This document shows positions 7,240-17,302 of a stretch of DNA of 64,000 bases, piece after piece; position 1 is the stretch's first letter; every line of letters begins with the position of its first letter. The position numbers and the translations under genes are program-made. Source of the stretch: an uncultured Bacteroides sp. (GTDB taxonomy: Bacteria; Bacteroidota; Bacteroidia; Bacteroidales; Bacteroidaceae); contig UQTJ01000003.1 in NCBI GenBank assembly GCA_900544075.1, positions 69,094 to 133,093 on the forward strand. Direction: 5' to 3'. The notes beneath the pieces were generated by a model. That model had not been told where the DNA came from. It made no database searches and was given only the letters and a program-made list of their open reading frames with translations.

Positions 7240-8319
7240 ATGAAAAGATTATTTTCCCTTATCTGCATATTAGGCTTTGTGGCTACAGTATTGAATGCAC
7301 AGCCTCAGATATCATTCGATTCCAAATCACAGGATTTAGGGTATATATTATGGAGAAATCCGGTCACTGTAAAGTATGCATTCACCAATACCGGTGACAA
7401 GCCTTTGGTTATTTCGAATGTTACTGTTTCATGCGGATGTATGAAGGCTGACTGGAGCAAAAAGCCGATAGGAGTTGGCGAAAAGGGTGAGGTTACTGCT
7501 GTGTTCGATGCAGAAGCTATCGGAAAATTCTATAAAGAGGTAGGAGTGTATTGCAATGCCTCTAATATACCGCTGTATCTGGATTTCTCAGGAGAAGTGA
7601 CTGCCGACCCTAAGGATTATGCCTATACGCATAAGTTCGGTTTCGGTGCGGTAAGGACTGATAAGGATGAGATTGTGTTTGATGATGTCAACAAAGGTGA
7701 CAAATCTCAGTTTGAAATTCTTGTGGCAAATACTTCAAACAAGGCGTATAATCCTGTTCTGATGCATCTGCCTCCATATTTGTCGGCAAAATCGGAACCG
7801 GAAGTGTTAGGCTCGCAGAAAAACGGTAAGATAACCGTCACTTTGGATACAGACAAACTTCCCAAGCTTGGTATCACACGTACCACAGTGTATCTGTCCA
7901 GGTTTATGGGAGATAAGGTGAACAGCGAAAATGAGATTCCCGTATCGGTAGTCCTCTTGCCGGACTTTTCATCCAATACAGAACAGCAGAAACTGAATCC
8001 TCCGGTGGCAGATATCAGTGCAGTTACACTTGATTATCCGGGACTGAAACCTAAACAAAAGAAGACGCAGACTGTTATAATTACAAATACCGGTAAATCA
8101 AATCTTGAGATACTCGACTTACAGGTATTTTCTATGGCTCTTAATGTAAAGCTTAACAGACATATCATTAAGCCGGGCGAGTCGGCAAAAATGAAAGTGA
8201 CTGTATTGGCAAACAATCTGTCGCGTTCGAAAGGTAAGCCGAGGGTGCTTCTGATAACAAATGACCCAAAGAAGCCGAAGGTGACAGTAAATATAAATGC
8301 TGACGTTATAAACAAATAA
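7240..8319 (+). CDS. Secreted DUF1573-domain protein
   Basis: 359 residues. An N-terminal signal peptide (MKRLFSLICILGFVATVLNA) precedes repeated Ig-like beta-sandwich domains. The first (about 20-120) has the DUF1573 hallmarks: FTNTGDKPLVISNVTVSCGC, then a glycine-containing turn and FDAEAIGKFYKEV. A second and third copy follow (NTSNKAYNPV; ITNTGKSNLEILDLQVF). Such proteins are exported to the periplasm or surface; their function is unknown. It is 11 bases upstream of meaB, so probably co-transcribed, though no functional link is evident. Confidence 0.85.
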   Translation: MKRLFSLICILGFVATVLNAQPQISFDSKSQDLGYILWRNPVTVKYAFTNTGDKPLVISNVTVSCGCMKADWSKKPIGVGEKGEVTAVFDAEAIGKFYKEVGVYCNASNIPLYLDFSGEVTADPKDYAYTHKFGFGAVRTDKDEIVFDDVNKGDKSQFEILVANTSNKAYNPVLMHLPPYLSAKSEPEVLGSQKNGKITVTLDTDKLPKLGITRTTVYLSRFMGDKVNSENEIPVSVVLLPDFSSNTEQQKLNPPVADISAVTLDYPGLKPKQKKTQTVIITNTGKSNLEILDLQVFSMALNVKLNRHIIKPGESAKMKVTVLANNLSRSKGKPRVLLITNDPKKPKVTVNINADVINK

Positions 8320-8330
8320 AATATACCATT

Positions 8331-9434
8331 ATGGAACATCCTGAAAACAATGAAGAATATAAGGGACTGACTGTCAATCAGGGGGTGGAACAGCCTTCGA
8401 TTGTTAATCCTTATATAAATCTCAGAAACAGACCGAAGAAACGTCAGTTCTCTGTAGGCGAGTATGTAGAAGGTATAGTAAAAGGTGATATAACGATGCT
8501 TAGCCGTGCTGTAACTCTGGTGGAAAGCGTCAAGCCGGAACATCAGGTTTTGGCTCAGGGGGTGATAGAAAAATGTCTGCCTTATTCCGGAAACTCGGTC
8601 AGAGTGGGTATCAGCGGTGTGCCGGGAGCCGGTAAGAGTACTTCTATTGATGTTTTCGGACTTCATGTTCTTGAAGAAAAGGGAGGCAAGCTTGCAGTAT
8701 TGGCTATTGACCCGAGTAGCGAACGTTCCAAAGGTAGTATTTTGGGGGATAAGACCAGAATGGAGAAACTGTCTGTTCATCCAAAGTCTTTCATACGCCC
8801 CAGCCCTTCGGCAGGTTCGCTTGGTGGAGTGGCACGCAAAACCCGTGAAACCATCATCCTGTGCGAGGCAGCAGGATTTGATAAGATATTTGTAGAAACC
8901 GTAGGAGTAGGGCAGAGTGAAACAGCCGTACATTCCATGGTGGATTTCTTCCTCCTAATACAGCTTGCAGGAACAGGTGACGAACTGCAGGGCATCAAGA
9001 GAGGTATAATGGAAATGGCCGATGGAATTATCATCAACAAGGCTGACGGTAATAACGTGGAGAAAGCCAAGCTTGCAGCTGCGCATTTCCGCAATGCACT
9101 TCATCTTTTCCCAGCTCCTGAATCAGGATGGACTCCACAGGTTCTTACATATTCCGGATTCTATAATATCGGTGTAAAGGAAATATGGGACATGGTATAT
9201 GCCTATGTGGACTTTGTGAAGAAAAACGGATATTTTGATTACAGAAGAAACGAACAGGCCAAATACTGGATGTATGAAACTATAAACGAACATCTTCGCG
9301 ACAGTTTCTATCAGGACCCGTTGATAGCCGATATGCTTGAGATAAAGGAAAAAGAAGTTCTGAACGGTCAGGCCACATCGTTTACGGCAGCAAAGAAATT
9401 GCTTGATGTTTATTTTAACCAATTAAAGAAGTAA
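8331..9434 (+). CDS. meaB: Methylmalonyl-CoA mutase-associated GTPase MeaB (ArgK)
   Basis: 367-residue G3E-family P-loop GTPase that gates cofactor loading and protects adenosylcobalamin-dependent methylmalonyl-CoA mutase. Walker A is SGVPGAGKST (95-104). LAIDPSSERSKGSILGDKTRM, ETVGVGQSE and NKADG, the guanine-specificity motif, follow in the usual order. A roughly 40-residue N-terminal extension precedes the core. The mutase genes are not in this window. It is the second gene after the DUF1573 protein and is followed 19 bases later by dnaE. Confidence 0.94.
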   Translation: MEHPENNEEYKGLTVNQGVEQPSIVNPYINLRNRPKKRQFSVGEYVEGIVKGDITMLSRAVTLVESVKPEHQVLAQGVIEKCLPYSGNSVRVGISGVPGAGKSTSIDVFGLHVLEEKGGKLAVLAIDPSSERSKGSILGDKTRMEKLSVHPKSFIRPSPSAGSLGGVARKTRETIILCEAAGFDKIFVETVGVGQSETAVHSMVDFFLLIQLAGTGDELQGIKRGIMEMADGIIINKADGNNVEKAKLAAAHFRNALHLFPAPESGWTPQVLTYSGFYNIGVKEIWDMVYAYVDFVKKNGYFDYRRNEQAKYWMYETINEHLRDSFYQDPLIADMLEIKEKEVLNGQATSFTAAKKLLDVYFNQLKK

Positions 9435-9453
9435 AAAGTTTTTTATATAAGAT

Positions 9454-12400
9454 ATGCAGGATTTTGTTCATCTACATGTTCACACCCAATATTCTATTCT
9501 TGACGGACAGGCTTCAATTCCCAAGTTGGTCGATAAGGCTATTGCCAACGGAATGAGAGGTATAGCCGTTACAGACCATGGTGCCATGTTCGGTATCAAG
9601 GAGTTTTTTAACTATGTAAACAAGAAGAACGGAGGAACAAATGGTGAGATAAAGGATTTGAAGAAGAAAATAGTCGCTCTCGAGAAGGGAGAAACTGAAT
9701 CTGAAAATCCGGAAGAGGAGTTGGCTGAATGCAGAAAACAGTTGCAGGCTGCCCAAGACAGACTCTTCAAGCCTATTATAGGATGTGAGATGTATGTTGC
9801 TCGTCGCGGACTTGACAAGAAAGACGGCAAGCAGGACCAGAGTGGTTATCACCTTGTAGTCCTTGCAAAGAATCTTAAGGGATATCACAATCTTATAAAA
9901 CTTGTGTCCAAAGCATGGACGGAAGGTTTCTATATGCGTCCGCGTACTGACCGTGCAGAACTTGAAAAGTATCATGAAGGACTTATAGTATGTTCTGCAT
10001 GTCTTGGTGGAGAGGTTCCGAAGAAGATTACAGCCGGACAGCTTGAAGAAGCCGAAGAGGCTATTCGCTGGTATAAGAATCTGTTCGGTGATGACTATTA
10101 TCTTGAACTTCAGCGTCATAAGGCAACTGTGCAGAGGGCAAACCATGAAGCATATCCTTTGCAGCAGGTTGTCAATGCAAAACTGTTAGAGTACTCAAAG
10201 AAATATAATGTAAAGTTGGTTTGTACTAACGACGTGCATTTTGTGGACGAGGAAAATGCCGAAGCTCACGACCGACTTATCTGCTTAAGTACCGGAAAGG
10301 ACCTTGATGACCCTAACCGTATGCTTTATACCAAGCAGGAGTGGATGAAGACACGAGAGGAGATGAATGAAATCTTTGCTGATGTGCCTGAAGCATTGTC
10401 TAATACAGTAGATATCTGCAACAGTGTAGAATTCTATTCTATAGACAATCCACCTATCATGCCTACGTTTGCCATTCCTGAGGACTTTGGCACAGAAGAA
10501 GAATACCGTAAGAAATTTACCGAGAAAGACCTGTTTGATGAATTCACTCAGGATGAGAACGGAAATGTAGTAATGGACGAGGCTTCTGCAAATGCCAAAA
10601 TCAAGAGGCTTGGTGGTTACGAGAAATTGTATCGTATTAAGTTGGAAGCTGACTATCTTGCAAAGTTGGCATATGATGGTGCTCGCCGCCGTTACGGTGA
10701 GGTACTTGATGATGAAGTTAGCGAACGAATAAAGTTCGAACTGCACATCATGAAAACCATGGGTTTCCCAGGTTACTTCCTTATAGTGCAGGACTTTATC
10801 TCTGCTGCAAGAAATAAGCTTGATGTATCTGTCGGTCCCGGTCGTGGTTCCGCAGCAGGTTCGGCTGTAGCATACTGTTTGGGAATCACACAGATAGACC
10901 CGATTAAATATGACCTTCTGTTTGAGCGTTTCCTTAATCCGGACCGTATCTCCCTTCCCGATATCGATGTGGACTTCGATGATGACGGACGCGGACGTGT
11001 CCTAAACTGGGTGACAGAGAAATATGGACAGGAAAAGGTGGCTCATATCATTACATACGGTACTATGGCCACTAAGCTGGCTATTAAGGACGTAGCACGA
11101 GTGCAGAAACTTCCTCTTTCAGAATCGGACAGACTGTGTAAACTTGTGCCGGACAAGATACCGGATAAGAAACTGAATCTTCCAAATGCGATAGCTTACG
11201 TTCCTGAACTTCAGGCTGCAGAGGTTTCTACAGACCCTATCCTTAGAGATACCATCAAGTATGCCAAAATGCTTGAGGGCAACGTGCGTAACACCGGTGT
11301 ACATGCTTGTGGTACAATCATTTGTCGTGACGATATCACAGACTGGGTTCCGGTAAGTACGGCTGACGATAAGGAAACGGGCGAGAAGATGCTTGTTACC
11401 CAATATGAAGGTTCGGTGATTGAAGATACCGGTCTTATCAAGATGGACTTCCTCGGACTGAAGACACTGTCCATCATAAAGGAAGCCATAGAAAATATAA
11501 AGCACAGCAAGGGCATAATATTGAATATCGATGAGATACCGATAGATGACCCTGCCACATATAAGTTGTATGGCGACGGACGTACAATTGGAACATTCCA
11601 GTTTGAATCTGCCGGAATGCAGAAATATCTTCGCGAATTGGAACCCTCAACATTCGAGGACCTTATCGCCATGAATGCCCTCTATCGTCCGGGACCTATG
11701 GACTATATTCCGGACTTTATCGACCGTAAGCATGGACGTAAGCCTATCGAGTATGATATACCTATCATGGAGAAGTACCTTAAGGATACTTATGGTATTA
11801 CGGTGTATCAGGAGCAGGTCATGTTGCTGTCGCGTCTGCTTGCCGACTTTACCCGAGGTGAGTCTGATGCCCTCCGTAAGGCGATGGGTAAAAAGCTCCG
11901 CGATAAGCTGGACCACATGAAACCTAAGTTCATCGAAGGTGGAAAGAAGAACGGTCACGACCCTCAGGTGCTCGAGAAGATTTGGGCAGACTGGGAAAAG
12001 TTTGCTTCGTATGCGTTCAACAAGTCGCATGCCACCTGTTATTCATGGGTAGCATATCAGACTGCATACTTGAAGGCCAACTATCCGTCGGAGTATATGG
12101 CTGCAACAATGAGCCGAAACATTGCCAACATCACCGAAATCACCAAACTGATGGACGAATGTAAGGCTACAGGTATCAATGTATTGGGTCCTGACGTAAA
12201 CGAAAGTGAGCTGAAATTCTCTGTTAACGGCCGTGGCGACATCCGTTTCGGTATGGGTGCTATAAAAGGCGTTGGAGAATCGGCTGTACAGAGTATCCTT
12301 GAAGAACGCAGAAAAAATGGTGAATTCAAGAATATATTCGATTTTGTCCAGCGTGTGAACCTGTCTTCATGCAACAGAAAGAATATTGAAAATCTTGCTC

Positions 12401-13251
12401 TTGCAGGAGGATTTGACAGTTTCCCGGGAATAAAGCGTGAGGATTTCTTCGTTAAGAATGCAAAGGAAGAAACATTCGTGGAAATTCTTGTAAGATACGG
12501 AAACAAATATCAGGTAGACAAGGCTGCTGCCACTAACTCTCTCTTCGGTGGAGAAATGGCTGTAGAGATTGCAACTCCTGAGATTGTACCGGCTGCATCG
12601 TGGAGCGACCTTGAACGTCTTAACCGCGAACGTGAGTTGGTGGGAATATACCTTTCTGCACATCCGTTGGATGAATACGCCGTTGTTTTGGAGAATGTAT
12701 GTAATGTTCATATGGCAGATTTGGCCGATTTGACACCATTGCAGAACAGAGATTTGATACTCGGCGGGATAGTGACCGGAGTGCGCGAAGGATACACCAA
12801 AACCGGTAAACCATACGGTGTTGCAAAGGTAGAAGACTATTCCGGAGTAGCTGAATTTGCATTTTTTGGCAATGAATGGGTAGAAAAGAAGAACTTTTTC
12901 AGCGAAGGAATGTTTTTATATATGCATGGCAAGTGTCAGCCGAAACAATGGAAACAGGATGAATGGGAAGTTAAAATCAATACCATTGAGCTTCTGCCGG
13001 ATGTGAAAGAGAGAGTGATTGAAAGAATAACCGTCAAGGCACCGCTTTCATCGATAGACGAAGAGTTTATCACAGAGTTTGGTTCAATAGTGAAAGATAA
13101 TCCCGGAAATGCAGAACTCCTGTTCTACATAATGGACGATGACGGACAGATGTATGTAAATCTTTCTTCACGTACCATCAAGGTTTCGGTACAAAAAGAT
13201 TTGATTAATTATTTAAAATCGCAATCAATGTTGGAGTATAAAATAAATTAG
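9454..13251 (+). CDS. dnaE: DNA polymerase III alpha subunit DnaE
   Basis: 1265-residue replicative polymerase. The N-terminal PHP domain begins FVHLHVHTQYSILDG. The C-family polymerase core carries GPGRGSAAGS and PDIDVDFDDDGR, which supplies the catalytic aspartates, followed by RPGPM and the YQEQVMLLSRLLADFTRGE region. The helix-hairpin-helix segment (FGMGAIKGVGE) and an OB-fold domain (LILGGIVTGVREG) close the protein. It is full length and intact, with 45% G+C in the sampled line 12001-12060, a useful local background. It lies in a run meaB-dnaE-trxA with short gaps. Confidence 0.97.
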   Translation: MQDFVHLHVHTQYSILDGQASIPKLVDKAIANGMRGIAVTDHGAMFGIKEFFNYVNKKNGGTNGEIKDLKKKIVALEKGETESENPEEELAECRKQLQAAQDRLFKPIIGCEMYVARRGLDKKDGKQDQSGYHLVVLAKNLKGYHNLIKLVSKAWTEGFYMRPRTDRAELEKYHEGLIVCSACLGGEVPKKITAGQLEEAEEAIRWYKNLFGDDYYLELQRHKATVQRANHEAYPLQQVVNAKLLEYSKKYNVKLVCTNDVHFVDEENAEAHDRLICLSTGKDLDDPNRMLYTKQEWMKTREEMNEIFADVPEALSNTVDICNSVEFYSIDNPPIMPTFAIPEDFGTEEEYRKKFTEKDLFDEFTQDENGNVVMDEASANAKIKRLGGYEKLYRIKLEADYLAKLAYDGARRRYGEVLDDEVSERIKFELHIMKTMGFPGYFLIVQDFISAARNKLDVSVGPGRGSAAGSAVAYCLGITQIDPIKYDLLFERFLNPDRISLPDIDVDFDDDGRGRVLNWVTEKYGQEKVAHIITYGTMATKLAIKDVARVQKLPLSESDRLCKLVPDKIPDKKLNLPNAIAYVPELQAAEVSTDPILRDTIKYAKMLEGNVRNTGVHACGTIICRDDITDWVPVSTADDKETGEKMLVTQYEGSVIEDTGLIKMDFLGLKTLSIIKEAIENIKHSKGIILNIDEIPIDDPATYKLYGDGRTIGTFQFESAGMQKYLRELEPSTFEDLIAMNALYRPGPMDYIPDFIDRKHGRKPIEYDIPIMEKYLKDTYGITVYQEQVMLLSRLLADFTRGESDALRKAMGKKLRDKLDHMKPKFIEGGKKNGHDPQVLEKIWADWEKFASYAFNKSHATCYSWVAYQTAYLKANYPSEYMAATMSRNIANITEITKLMDECKATGINVLGPDVNESELKFSVNGRGDIRFGMGAIKGVGESAVQSILEERRKNGEFKNIFDFVQRVNLSSCNRKNIENLALAGGFDSFPGIKREDFFVKNAKEETFVEILVRYGNKYQVDKAAATNSLFGGEMAVEIATPEIVPAASWSDLERLNRERELVGIYLSAHPLDEYAVVLENVCNVHMADLADLTPLQNRDLILGGIVTGVREGYTKTGKPYGVAKVEDYSGVAEFAFFGNEWVEKKNFFSEGMFLYMHGKCQPKQWKQDEWEVKINTIELLPDVKERVIERITVKAPLSSIDEEFITEFGSIVKDNPGNAELLFYIMDDDGQMYVNLSSRTIKVSVQKDLINYLKSQSMLEYKIN

Positions 13252-13312
13252 TCTATATTTGTTGCAAATAACTGATAAACTTAAAATATATAAACTTAAA
13301 AACTTAAATAAT

Positions 13313-13627
13313 ATGGCATTAAACATTACAGATCAGAATTTTGAAGAGATAGTAGCAGAGGGTAAACCTGTAGTATTGGACTTTTGGGCAACATGGTGCG
13401 GTCCTTGCAAGCAGATTGCTCCATACATCGAAGAACTTGCTGAAGAATATAAGGACACTGTAAACATCGGAAAGTGCGATGTAGACGAAAACTCAGACCT
13501 TCCTGCACAGTTTGGAGTGCGCAACATTCCTACAGTGCTTTTCATCAAGAATGGTGAAGTAGTGGAAAAACAGGTTGGCGCAACTACCAAGCAAGCTTTG
13601 GCTGAAAAGTTGAAAGCTATCCTCTAA
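13313..13627 (+). CDS. trxA: Thioredoxin
   Basis: 104 residues with the redox motif WCGPCK (C29 and C32), the cis-proline segment NIPTVLFIKNG and a normal thioredoxin length. It reduces cytoplasmic protein disulfides and serves ribonucleotide reductase. An upstream in-frame start at 13259 would add 18 residues that match nothing in the family, so the ATG at 13313 is used. It follows dnaE by 61 bases. Confidence 0.95.
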   Translation: MALNITDQNFEEIVAEGKPVVLDFWATWCGPCKQIAPYIEELAEEYKDTVNIGKCDVDENSDLPAQFGVRNIPTVLFIKNGEVVEKQVGATTKQALAEKLKAIL

Positions 13628-13665
13628 TAGTATAGGACTTTATTAATCATTAAATACTAACAACT

Positions 13666-14001
13666 ATGGCAGCAGATAACGAATTTTTGTTGGAAGATGA
13701 GGACGATGAAAAAACCATCGAGTTCATCAAGAACTATTTGCCTCAGGAACTTAAAGAAAAGTTCACAGACGACGATTTGTATTATATATTCGACCTTATA
13801 GTGGAATATTATACCAACAGCGGATGCCTGGATGCTCAGCCTGATGAAGAAGGATATATCAATATCGACCAGGATGAGATAGTAGATTATATCATCAAAG
13901 AGTCAGCCGAAGACGGTATGGGACCATACGAACCGGAAGATGTATTCTTCGTTGTTCAAGGCGAAATGGAATACGGAAACCAGTTGGGTGGGGTAGAATA
14001 A
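13666..14001 (+). CDS. Small acidic conserved protein
   Basis: 111 residues, strongly acidic (LLEDEDDEKTIEFIKNYLP, DEEGYINIDQDEIVDYI). No signal peptide or membrane segment, so probably cytoplasmic. No motif that I can assign to a family, and no function is proposed. It lies 38 bases after trxA and ends in a clear terminator, so it is the last gene of the meaB-dnaE-trxA block. Confidence 0.8.
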   Translation: MAADNEFLLEDEDDEKTIEFIKNYLPQELKEKFTDDDLYYIFDLIVEYYTNSGCLDAQPDEEGYINIDQDEIVDYIIKESAEDGMGPYEPEDVFFVVQGEMEYGNQLGGVE

Positions 14002-14023
14002 TATATACTATCAGATATTTGAT

Positions 14024-14059
14024 AAAAGCCGGTAGGGAGAAATCCTTACTGGCTTTTTT
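14024..14059 (+). terminator. Terminator closing the dnaE-trxA block
   Basis: The arms GCCGGTAGGG and CCTTACTGGC, with two G-T pairs, enclose a six-base loop, flanked by AAAA and a run of T. It marks the boundary between the housekeeping block and the polysaccharide locus. Confidence 0.8.
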
Positions 14060-14147
14060 GTTCTGTATTATTGTCCAGTCTTTATAACCCTGAACAATTT
14101 TACGGGTATTGACTTCTATTTTGCTATACTTAATAAAATACAAGCTA

Positions 14148-14155
14148 TACATTTG
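14148..14155 (+). promoter_or_regulatory. -7 box before the first PUL sulfatase
   Basis: TACATTTG fits TAnnTTTG. A TTTG at 14120-14123 is 24 bases away, wider than the usual 19-21, so this may need an activator. The position rules out an upstream in-frame start at 14109. Confidence 0.5.
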
Positions 14156-14168
14156 CATCCGTAAACAA

Positions 14169-15704
14169 ATGAAATATACAATGAAAAACTTATTAGTTAT
14201 AGGTGCAGCAGCTATAGCTGCAGGATGTACAGGAGTAAATGAACAGAAACCAAACGTTATAGTAATATTGGCTGACGATTTGGGATTTGGAGATGTTAGT
14301 GCTTACGGCTCCAAAACTATTTCCACTCCTAATATAGACAGTCTTGCGAATGGTGGTGTATGTTTTACTAACGGATATGCAACATCTGCAACATCAACTC
14401 CAAGCCGGTATGCGCTTATGACGGGAATGTATCCGTGGAAAAACAAGGAAGCTAAAATACTTCCAGGTGATGCACCGCTTATAATAAATGAAAACCAATA
14501 TACCTTACCCAAAATGATGCAGTCGGCAGGATATGCTACGGGGGCAATAGGAAAATGGCATTTAGGTATGGGTAATGGAAATGTTGACTGGAATAAAACT
14601 GTAAGACCAGGGGCAAACGAAATAGGATTTCAATATTCGTGTCTTATAGCAGCAACAAACGACCGAGTGCCGACTGTATACGTAGAAAATGGAAACGTTG
14701 TAGGTCTTGATCCGTCAGATCCTATTTCTGTAGATTATAATAAAAACTTTGACGGTGAGCCTACAGCTCTTTCCAATCCCGAAATGCTTAAAATGCAATG
14801 GGCACACGGGCATAACAATTCCATTGTAAACGGCATTCCACGTATTGGCTATATGAAAGGTGGAAAATCTGCATTATGGAAAGACGAGGATATGGCAGAT
14901 TATTTTGTAGGAAAAGTAAAGACATATATCACCGAACATAAGAATGAACCGTTCTTCCTCTATTATGGATTGCATGAACCACATGTACCTCGTGCTCCAC
15001 ACCAGAGATTTGTCGGAAAGACAACAATGGGCCCGAGAGGAGATGCAATAGTTGAGGCTGACTGGTGCGTAGGCGAGTTGCTTTCACATCTTGAAAAAGA
15101 AGGAATATTGGAAAATACCATAATAATATTCTCCAGCGATAACGGTCCTGTCCTTAACGACGGATATAAGGATGGAGCACCGGAGATGGTAGGCGAGCAT
15201 AAACCGGCTGGAGGATTGCGAGGCGGAAAATACAGTCTTTTCGATGGTGGAACACACGTACCGTTCTTTGTTTACTGGAAAGGACATATAAAACCGTTAA
15301 GATCCGGTGCGTTGATTTGCCATATGGATATAATGGCATCGTTGGCCGAAATGTTACATATTGATTTGCCTGATAATCTTGACAGTGAGAATCATCTCGA
15401 TGCATTGCTCGGCAAGTCTGATGTAGCCAGAAAAGATCTTGTAGTCGAAGCTCAAGGCCGTTTGGCATATAGAAATGGTGATTGGGTAATGCTTCCGCCA
15501 TATAAAGGTTCGGAAAGAAACCTTACAGGAAACGAGTTGGGAAACCTCGGAGAATATGGTTTGTATAATTTGTCAGTGGATTTTAGTCAGGATAACAATG
15601 TGGCTGCCGATAATCCTGAAATAATGGATTCCATGCAGTCAAACTTTTTTGAAATAGTAGATGGGTATTATAATGAAAATGTAGAAGAAGAACCTTTAAA
15701 GTAG
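14169..15704 (+). CDS. Sulfatase, serine type, lipoprotein (PUL)
   Basis: About 511 residues. It hydrolyses sulfate esters, presumably on the PUL glycan. The lipoprotein signal ends in AAIAAGC (C20). The family start motif PNVIVILADDLGFGD supplies metal-binding aspartates. The active-site signature is S-T-P-S-R with S76 as the residue converted to formylglycine, so an anaerobic maturase (anSME) is required. Later metal-site motifs are GKWHLG and SSDNGP. No acidic surface-export signal follows the lipid cysteine, so it may face the periplasm. The start is ATG 14169 or 14181, because the promoter lies at 14148-14155. The substrate position cannot be inferred. Confidence 0.92.
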   Translation: MKYTMKNLLVIGAAAIAAGCTGVNEQKPNVIVILADDLGFGDVSAYGSKTISTPNIDSLANGGVCFTNGYATSATSTPSRYALMTGMYPWKNKEAKILPGDAPLIINENQYTLPKMMQSAGYATGAIGKWHLGMGNGNVDWNKTVRPGANEIGFQYSCLIAATNDRVPTVYVENGNVVGLDPSDPISVDYNKNFDGEPTALSNPEMLKMQWAHGHNNSIVNGIPRIGYMKGGKSALWKDEDMADYFVGKVKTYITEHKNEPFFLYYGLHEPHVPRAPHQRFVGKTTMGPRGDAIVEADWCVGELLSHLEKEGILENTIIIFSSDNGPVLNDGYKDGAPEMVGEHKPAGGLRGGKYSLFDGGTHVPFFVYWKGHIKPLRSGALICHMDIMASLAEMLHIDLPDNLDSENHLDALLGKSDVARKDLVVEAQGRLAYRNGDWVMLPPYKGSERNLTGNELGNLGEYGLYNLSVDFSQDNNVAADNPEIMDSMQSNFFEIVDGYYNENVEEEPLK

Positions 15705-15938
15705 TTTATTAATTCTGTAGGTGTTAGTTTTTTTACAAAGGTATAAAAGATTGTTTTTACGAATAACAGATTGTTTTTTACAGATTTAGGACTGGGTACG
15801 GATAGCAGTGAGAAATGATTTATTCCAGCTGTCCTTACTTCTTAGAAATATTGTTTATTATATGCTTTTTAATATATAGTGTAAACATGCTTCCTTATAT
15901 ATGGACAATATTACTGCTTTATATTCTCAAAGCTTACA

Positions 15939-15946
15939 TAAATTTG
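15939..15946 (+). promoter_or_regulatory. -7 box before the aldose epimerase gene
   Basis: TAAATTTG lies 23 bases before the ATG at 15969. The -33 region is a weak match. The 264-base gap also has the string TGTAGGTGT (15716-15724), shared with the gap in front of the GH51 gene. Confidence 0.5.
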
Positions 15947-15968
15947 TGTCATACTTAAAGTTTAAAAT

Positions 15969-17096
15969 ATGAAAAAGTTTTTTCTATCAGCATTATTCTT
16001 TACATTATTCTTTTCAGCATGTTCTGAAAGACAGTTGCCTCTTGTCAATGAGGCCGATTTTAATACTACGGTGGATGGTAAACCTGTTGATTTGTACACC
16101 TTGTCCAACAGTAACGGACTTACCATGCAGGTAACAAATTTCGGATGCCGTGTAGTGACATTGTTCACTCCCGACCGTTTCGGCAATATGGAAGATATAG
16201 TTCTTGGTTATGAGAATATCGACAGATATGTACACAACAAAGGAGAACGCTTTCTTGGAGCTACAATCGGTCGATATGGAAACCGTATAGCTGCCGGAAA
16301 ATTCACTCTCGACGGTAAAGACTATCAACTTTCTACCTTCAACAACGGCCAGTGCCTTCATGGTGGCGACAAAGGTTTTGATATGGTAGTATGGAATGTT
16401 GATTCCGTAGCAAAGGATTACATTCTTTTTTCATATCTTTCCAAAGATATGGAAGAAGGTTTTCTAGGAAATCTTTCCGTTAGAATGTCGTATCAGCTGA
16501 CAGTCGACAACGAATTCAGAATAGAGTATTCGGCTACTACGGACAAGGCTACCCCTGTAAACCTTACACACCACTCATTCTTTAATCTTAAAGGTGAAGG
16601 AAACGGAACCATCAACACACATGAGCTTTATATAGCTGCTGACAGATATACACCTGTTGACAGTGTATTGATACCTATAGGCGAACTTGCCGATGTCACA
16701 GGTACACCTTTTGATTTCCGTAAACCATTAGCCATAGGTTCTCGTTTAGATGAAAAAAATGAACAACTGGATAATTGTAGAGGCTATGATCACAACTTTG
16801 TCCTTTCTCGTACATCCAGTTCCGACCTTGAACTTGCTGCAACAGTTTATGAACCTTCAAACGGAAGATATATGGAGGTTTGGACTACAGAACCAGGATT
16901 ACAGTTCTATGGCGGAAACTTCTTTAATGGAGAAACATTGGGAAAATCCGGCAAGCCTTATAAGTATCGTGAAGCATTTGCTCTGGAAACACAGCATTTC
17001 CCGGATTCGCCAAATCAGGAAGGATTTCCTTCTACCATACTCCATCCTGGTGAAACTTACAGACATGTTTGCGTTTATAAATTTGATGTAAAATGA
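15969..17096 (+). CDS. galM: Aldose 1-epimerase, lipoprotein form (PUL)
   Basis: 375 residues. It interconverts alpha and beta anomers of galactose and related aldoses. The catalytic histidine region LTHHSFFNL and the C-terminal ETQHFPDSPNQ segment with the catalytic glutamate are present, as are FGCRVVTLFTPDR and GRYGNRIA. The signal ends in FFSACSE (lipid C18), so unlike the cytoplasmic GalM of sugar metabolism it is exported to the envelope. This fits a PUL releasing galactose-type sugars. It stands alone between the sulfatase and the GH gene, with its own -7 box. Confidence 0.92.
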   Translation: MKKFFLSALFFTLFFSACSERQLPLVNEADFNTTVDGKPVDLYTLSNSNGLTMQVTNFGCRVVTLFTPDRFGNMEDIVLGYENIDRYVHNKGERFLGATIGRYGNRIAAGKFTLDGKDYQLSTFNNGQCLHGGDKGFDMVVWNVDSVAKDYILFSYLSKDMEEGFLGNLSVRMSYQLTVDNEFRIEYSATTDKATPVNLTHHSFFNLKGEGNGTINTHELYIAADRYTPVDSVLIPIGELADVTGTPFDFRKPLAIGSRLDEKNEQLDNCRGYDHNFVLSRTSSSDLELAATVYEPSNGRYMEVWTTEPGLQFYGGNFFNGETLGKSGKPYKYREAFALETQHFPDSPNQEGFPSTILHPGETYRHVCVYKFDVK

Positions 17097-17251
17097 ATGG
17101 TATAATGTATATAAATAAAACATTCACATTCATAGGTGCCGGAATATTAAAAAATGAGCTATACATATCTGTAGGTCACATTAAGAACACAATTTGAACA
17201 TTTCTACTGCTAATTTATGATTTATTTCTATTCGAAAAGATAAAGAAAAAA

Positions 17252-17259
17252 TACTTTTG
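17252..17259 (+). promoter_or_regulatory. -7 box for the main PUL operon
   Basis: TACTTTTG matches TAnnTTTG; the -33 region is A-rich with no clear TTTG at the right spacing, as expected for an activator-dependent promoter. Transcription from here would give a leader of about 265 bases to the gene at 17529, spanning the gene remnant at 17303-17425. Confidence 0.45.
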
Positions 17260-17302
17260 TCGTGATGTATTCTTTGAATTGTTAATATTTAAAACTTAAT
17301 TT

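Noticed and set aside
8034..8933. Minus-strand open frame of 299 codons opposite the DUF1573 and meaB genes
   Set aside because: It lies wholly opposite two genes with clear domains, has no promoter box or signal peptide, and its sequence looks like a reverse reading of coding DNA.
14109..14168. N-terminal extension of the first sulfatase
   Set aside because: The -7 box at 14148-14155 lies inside it, and the lipoprotein signal starts properly at 14169 or 14181.
16750..17091. Second reading frame of 113 codons inside the aldose epimerase gene
   Set aside because: The epimerase frame carries the catalytic residues through this stretch; the other frame has no support.
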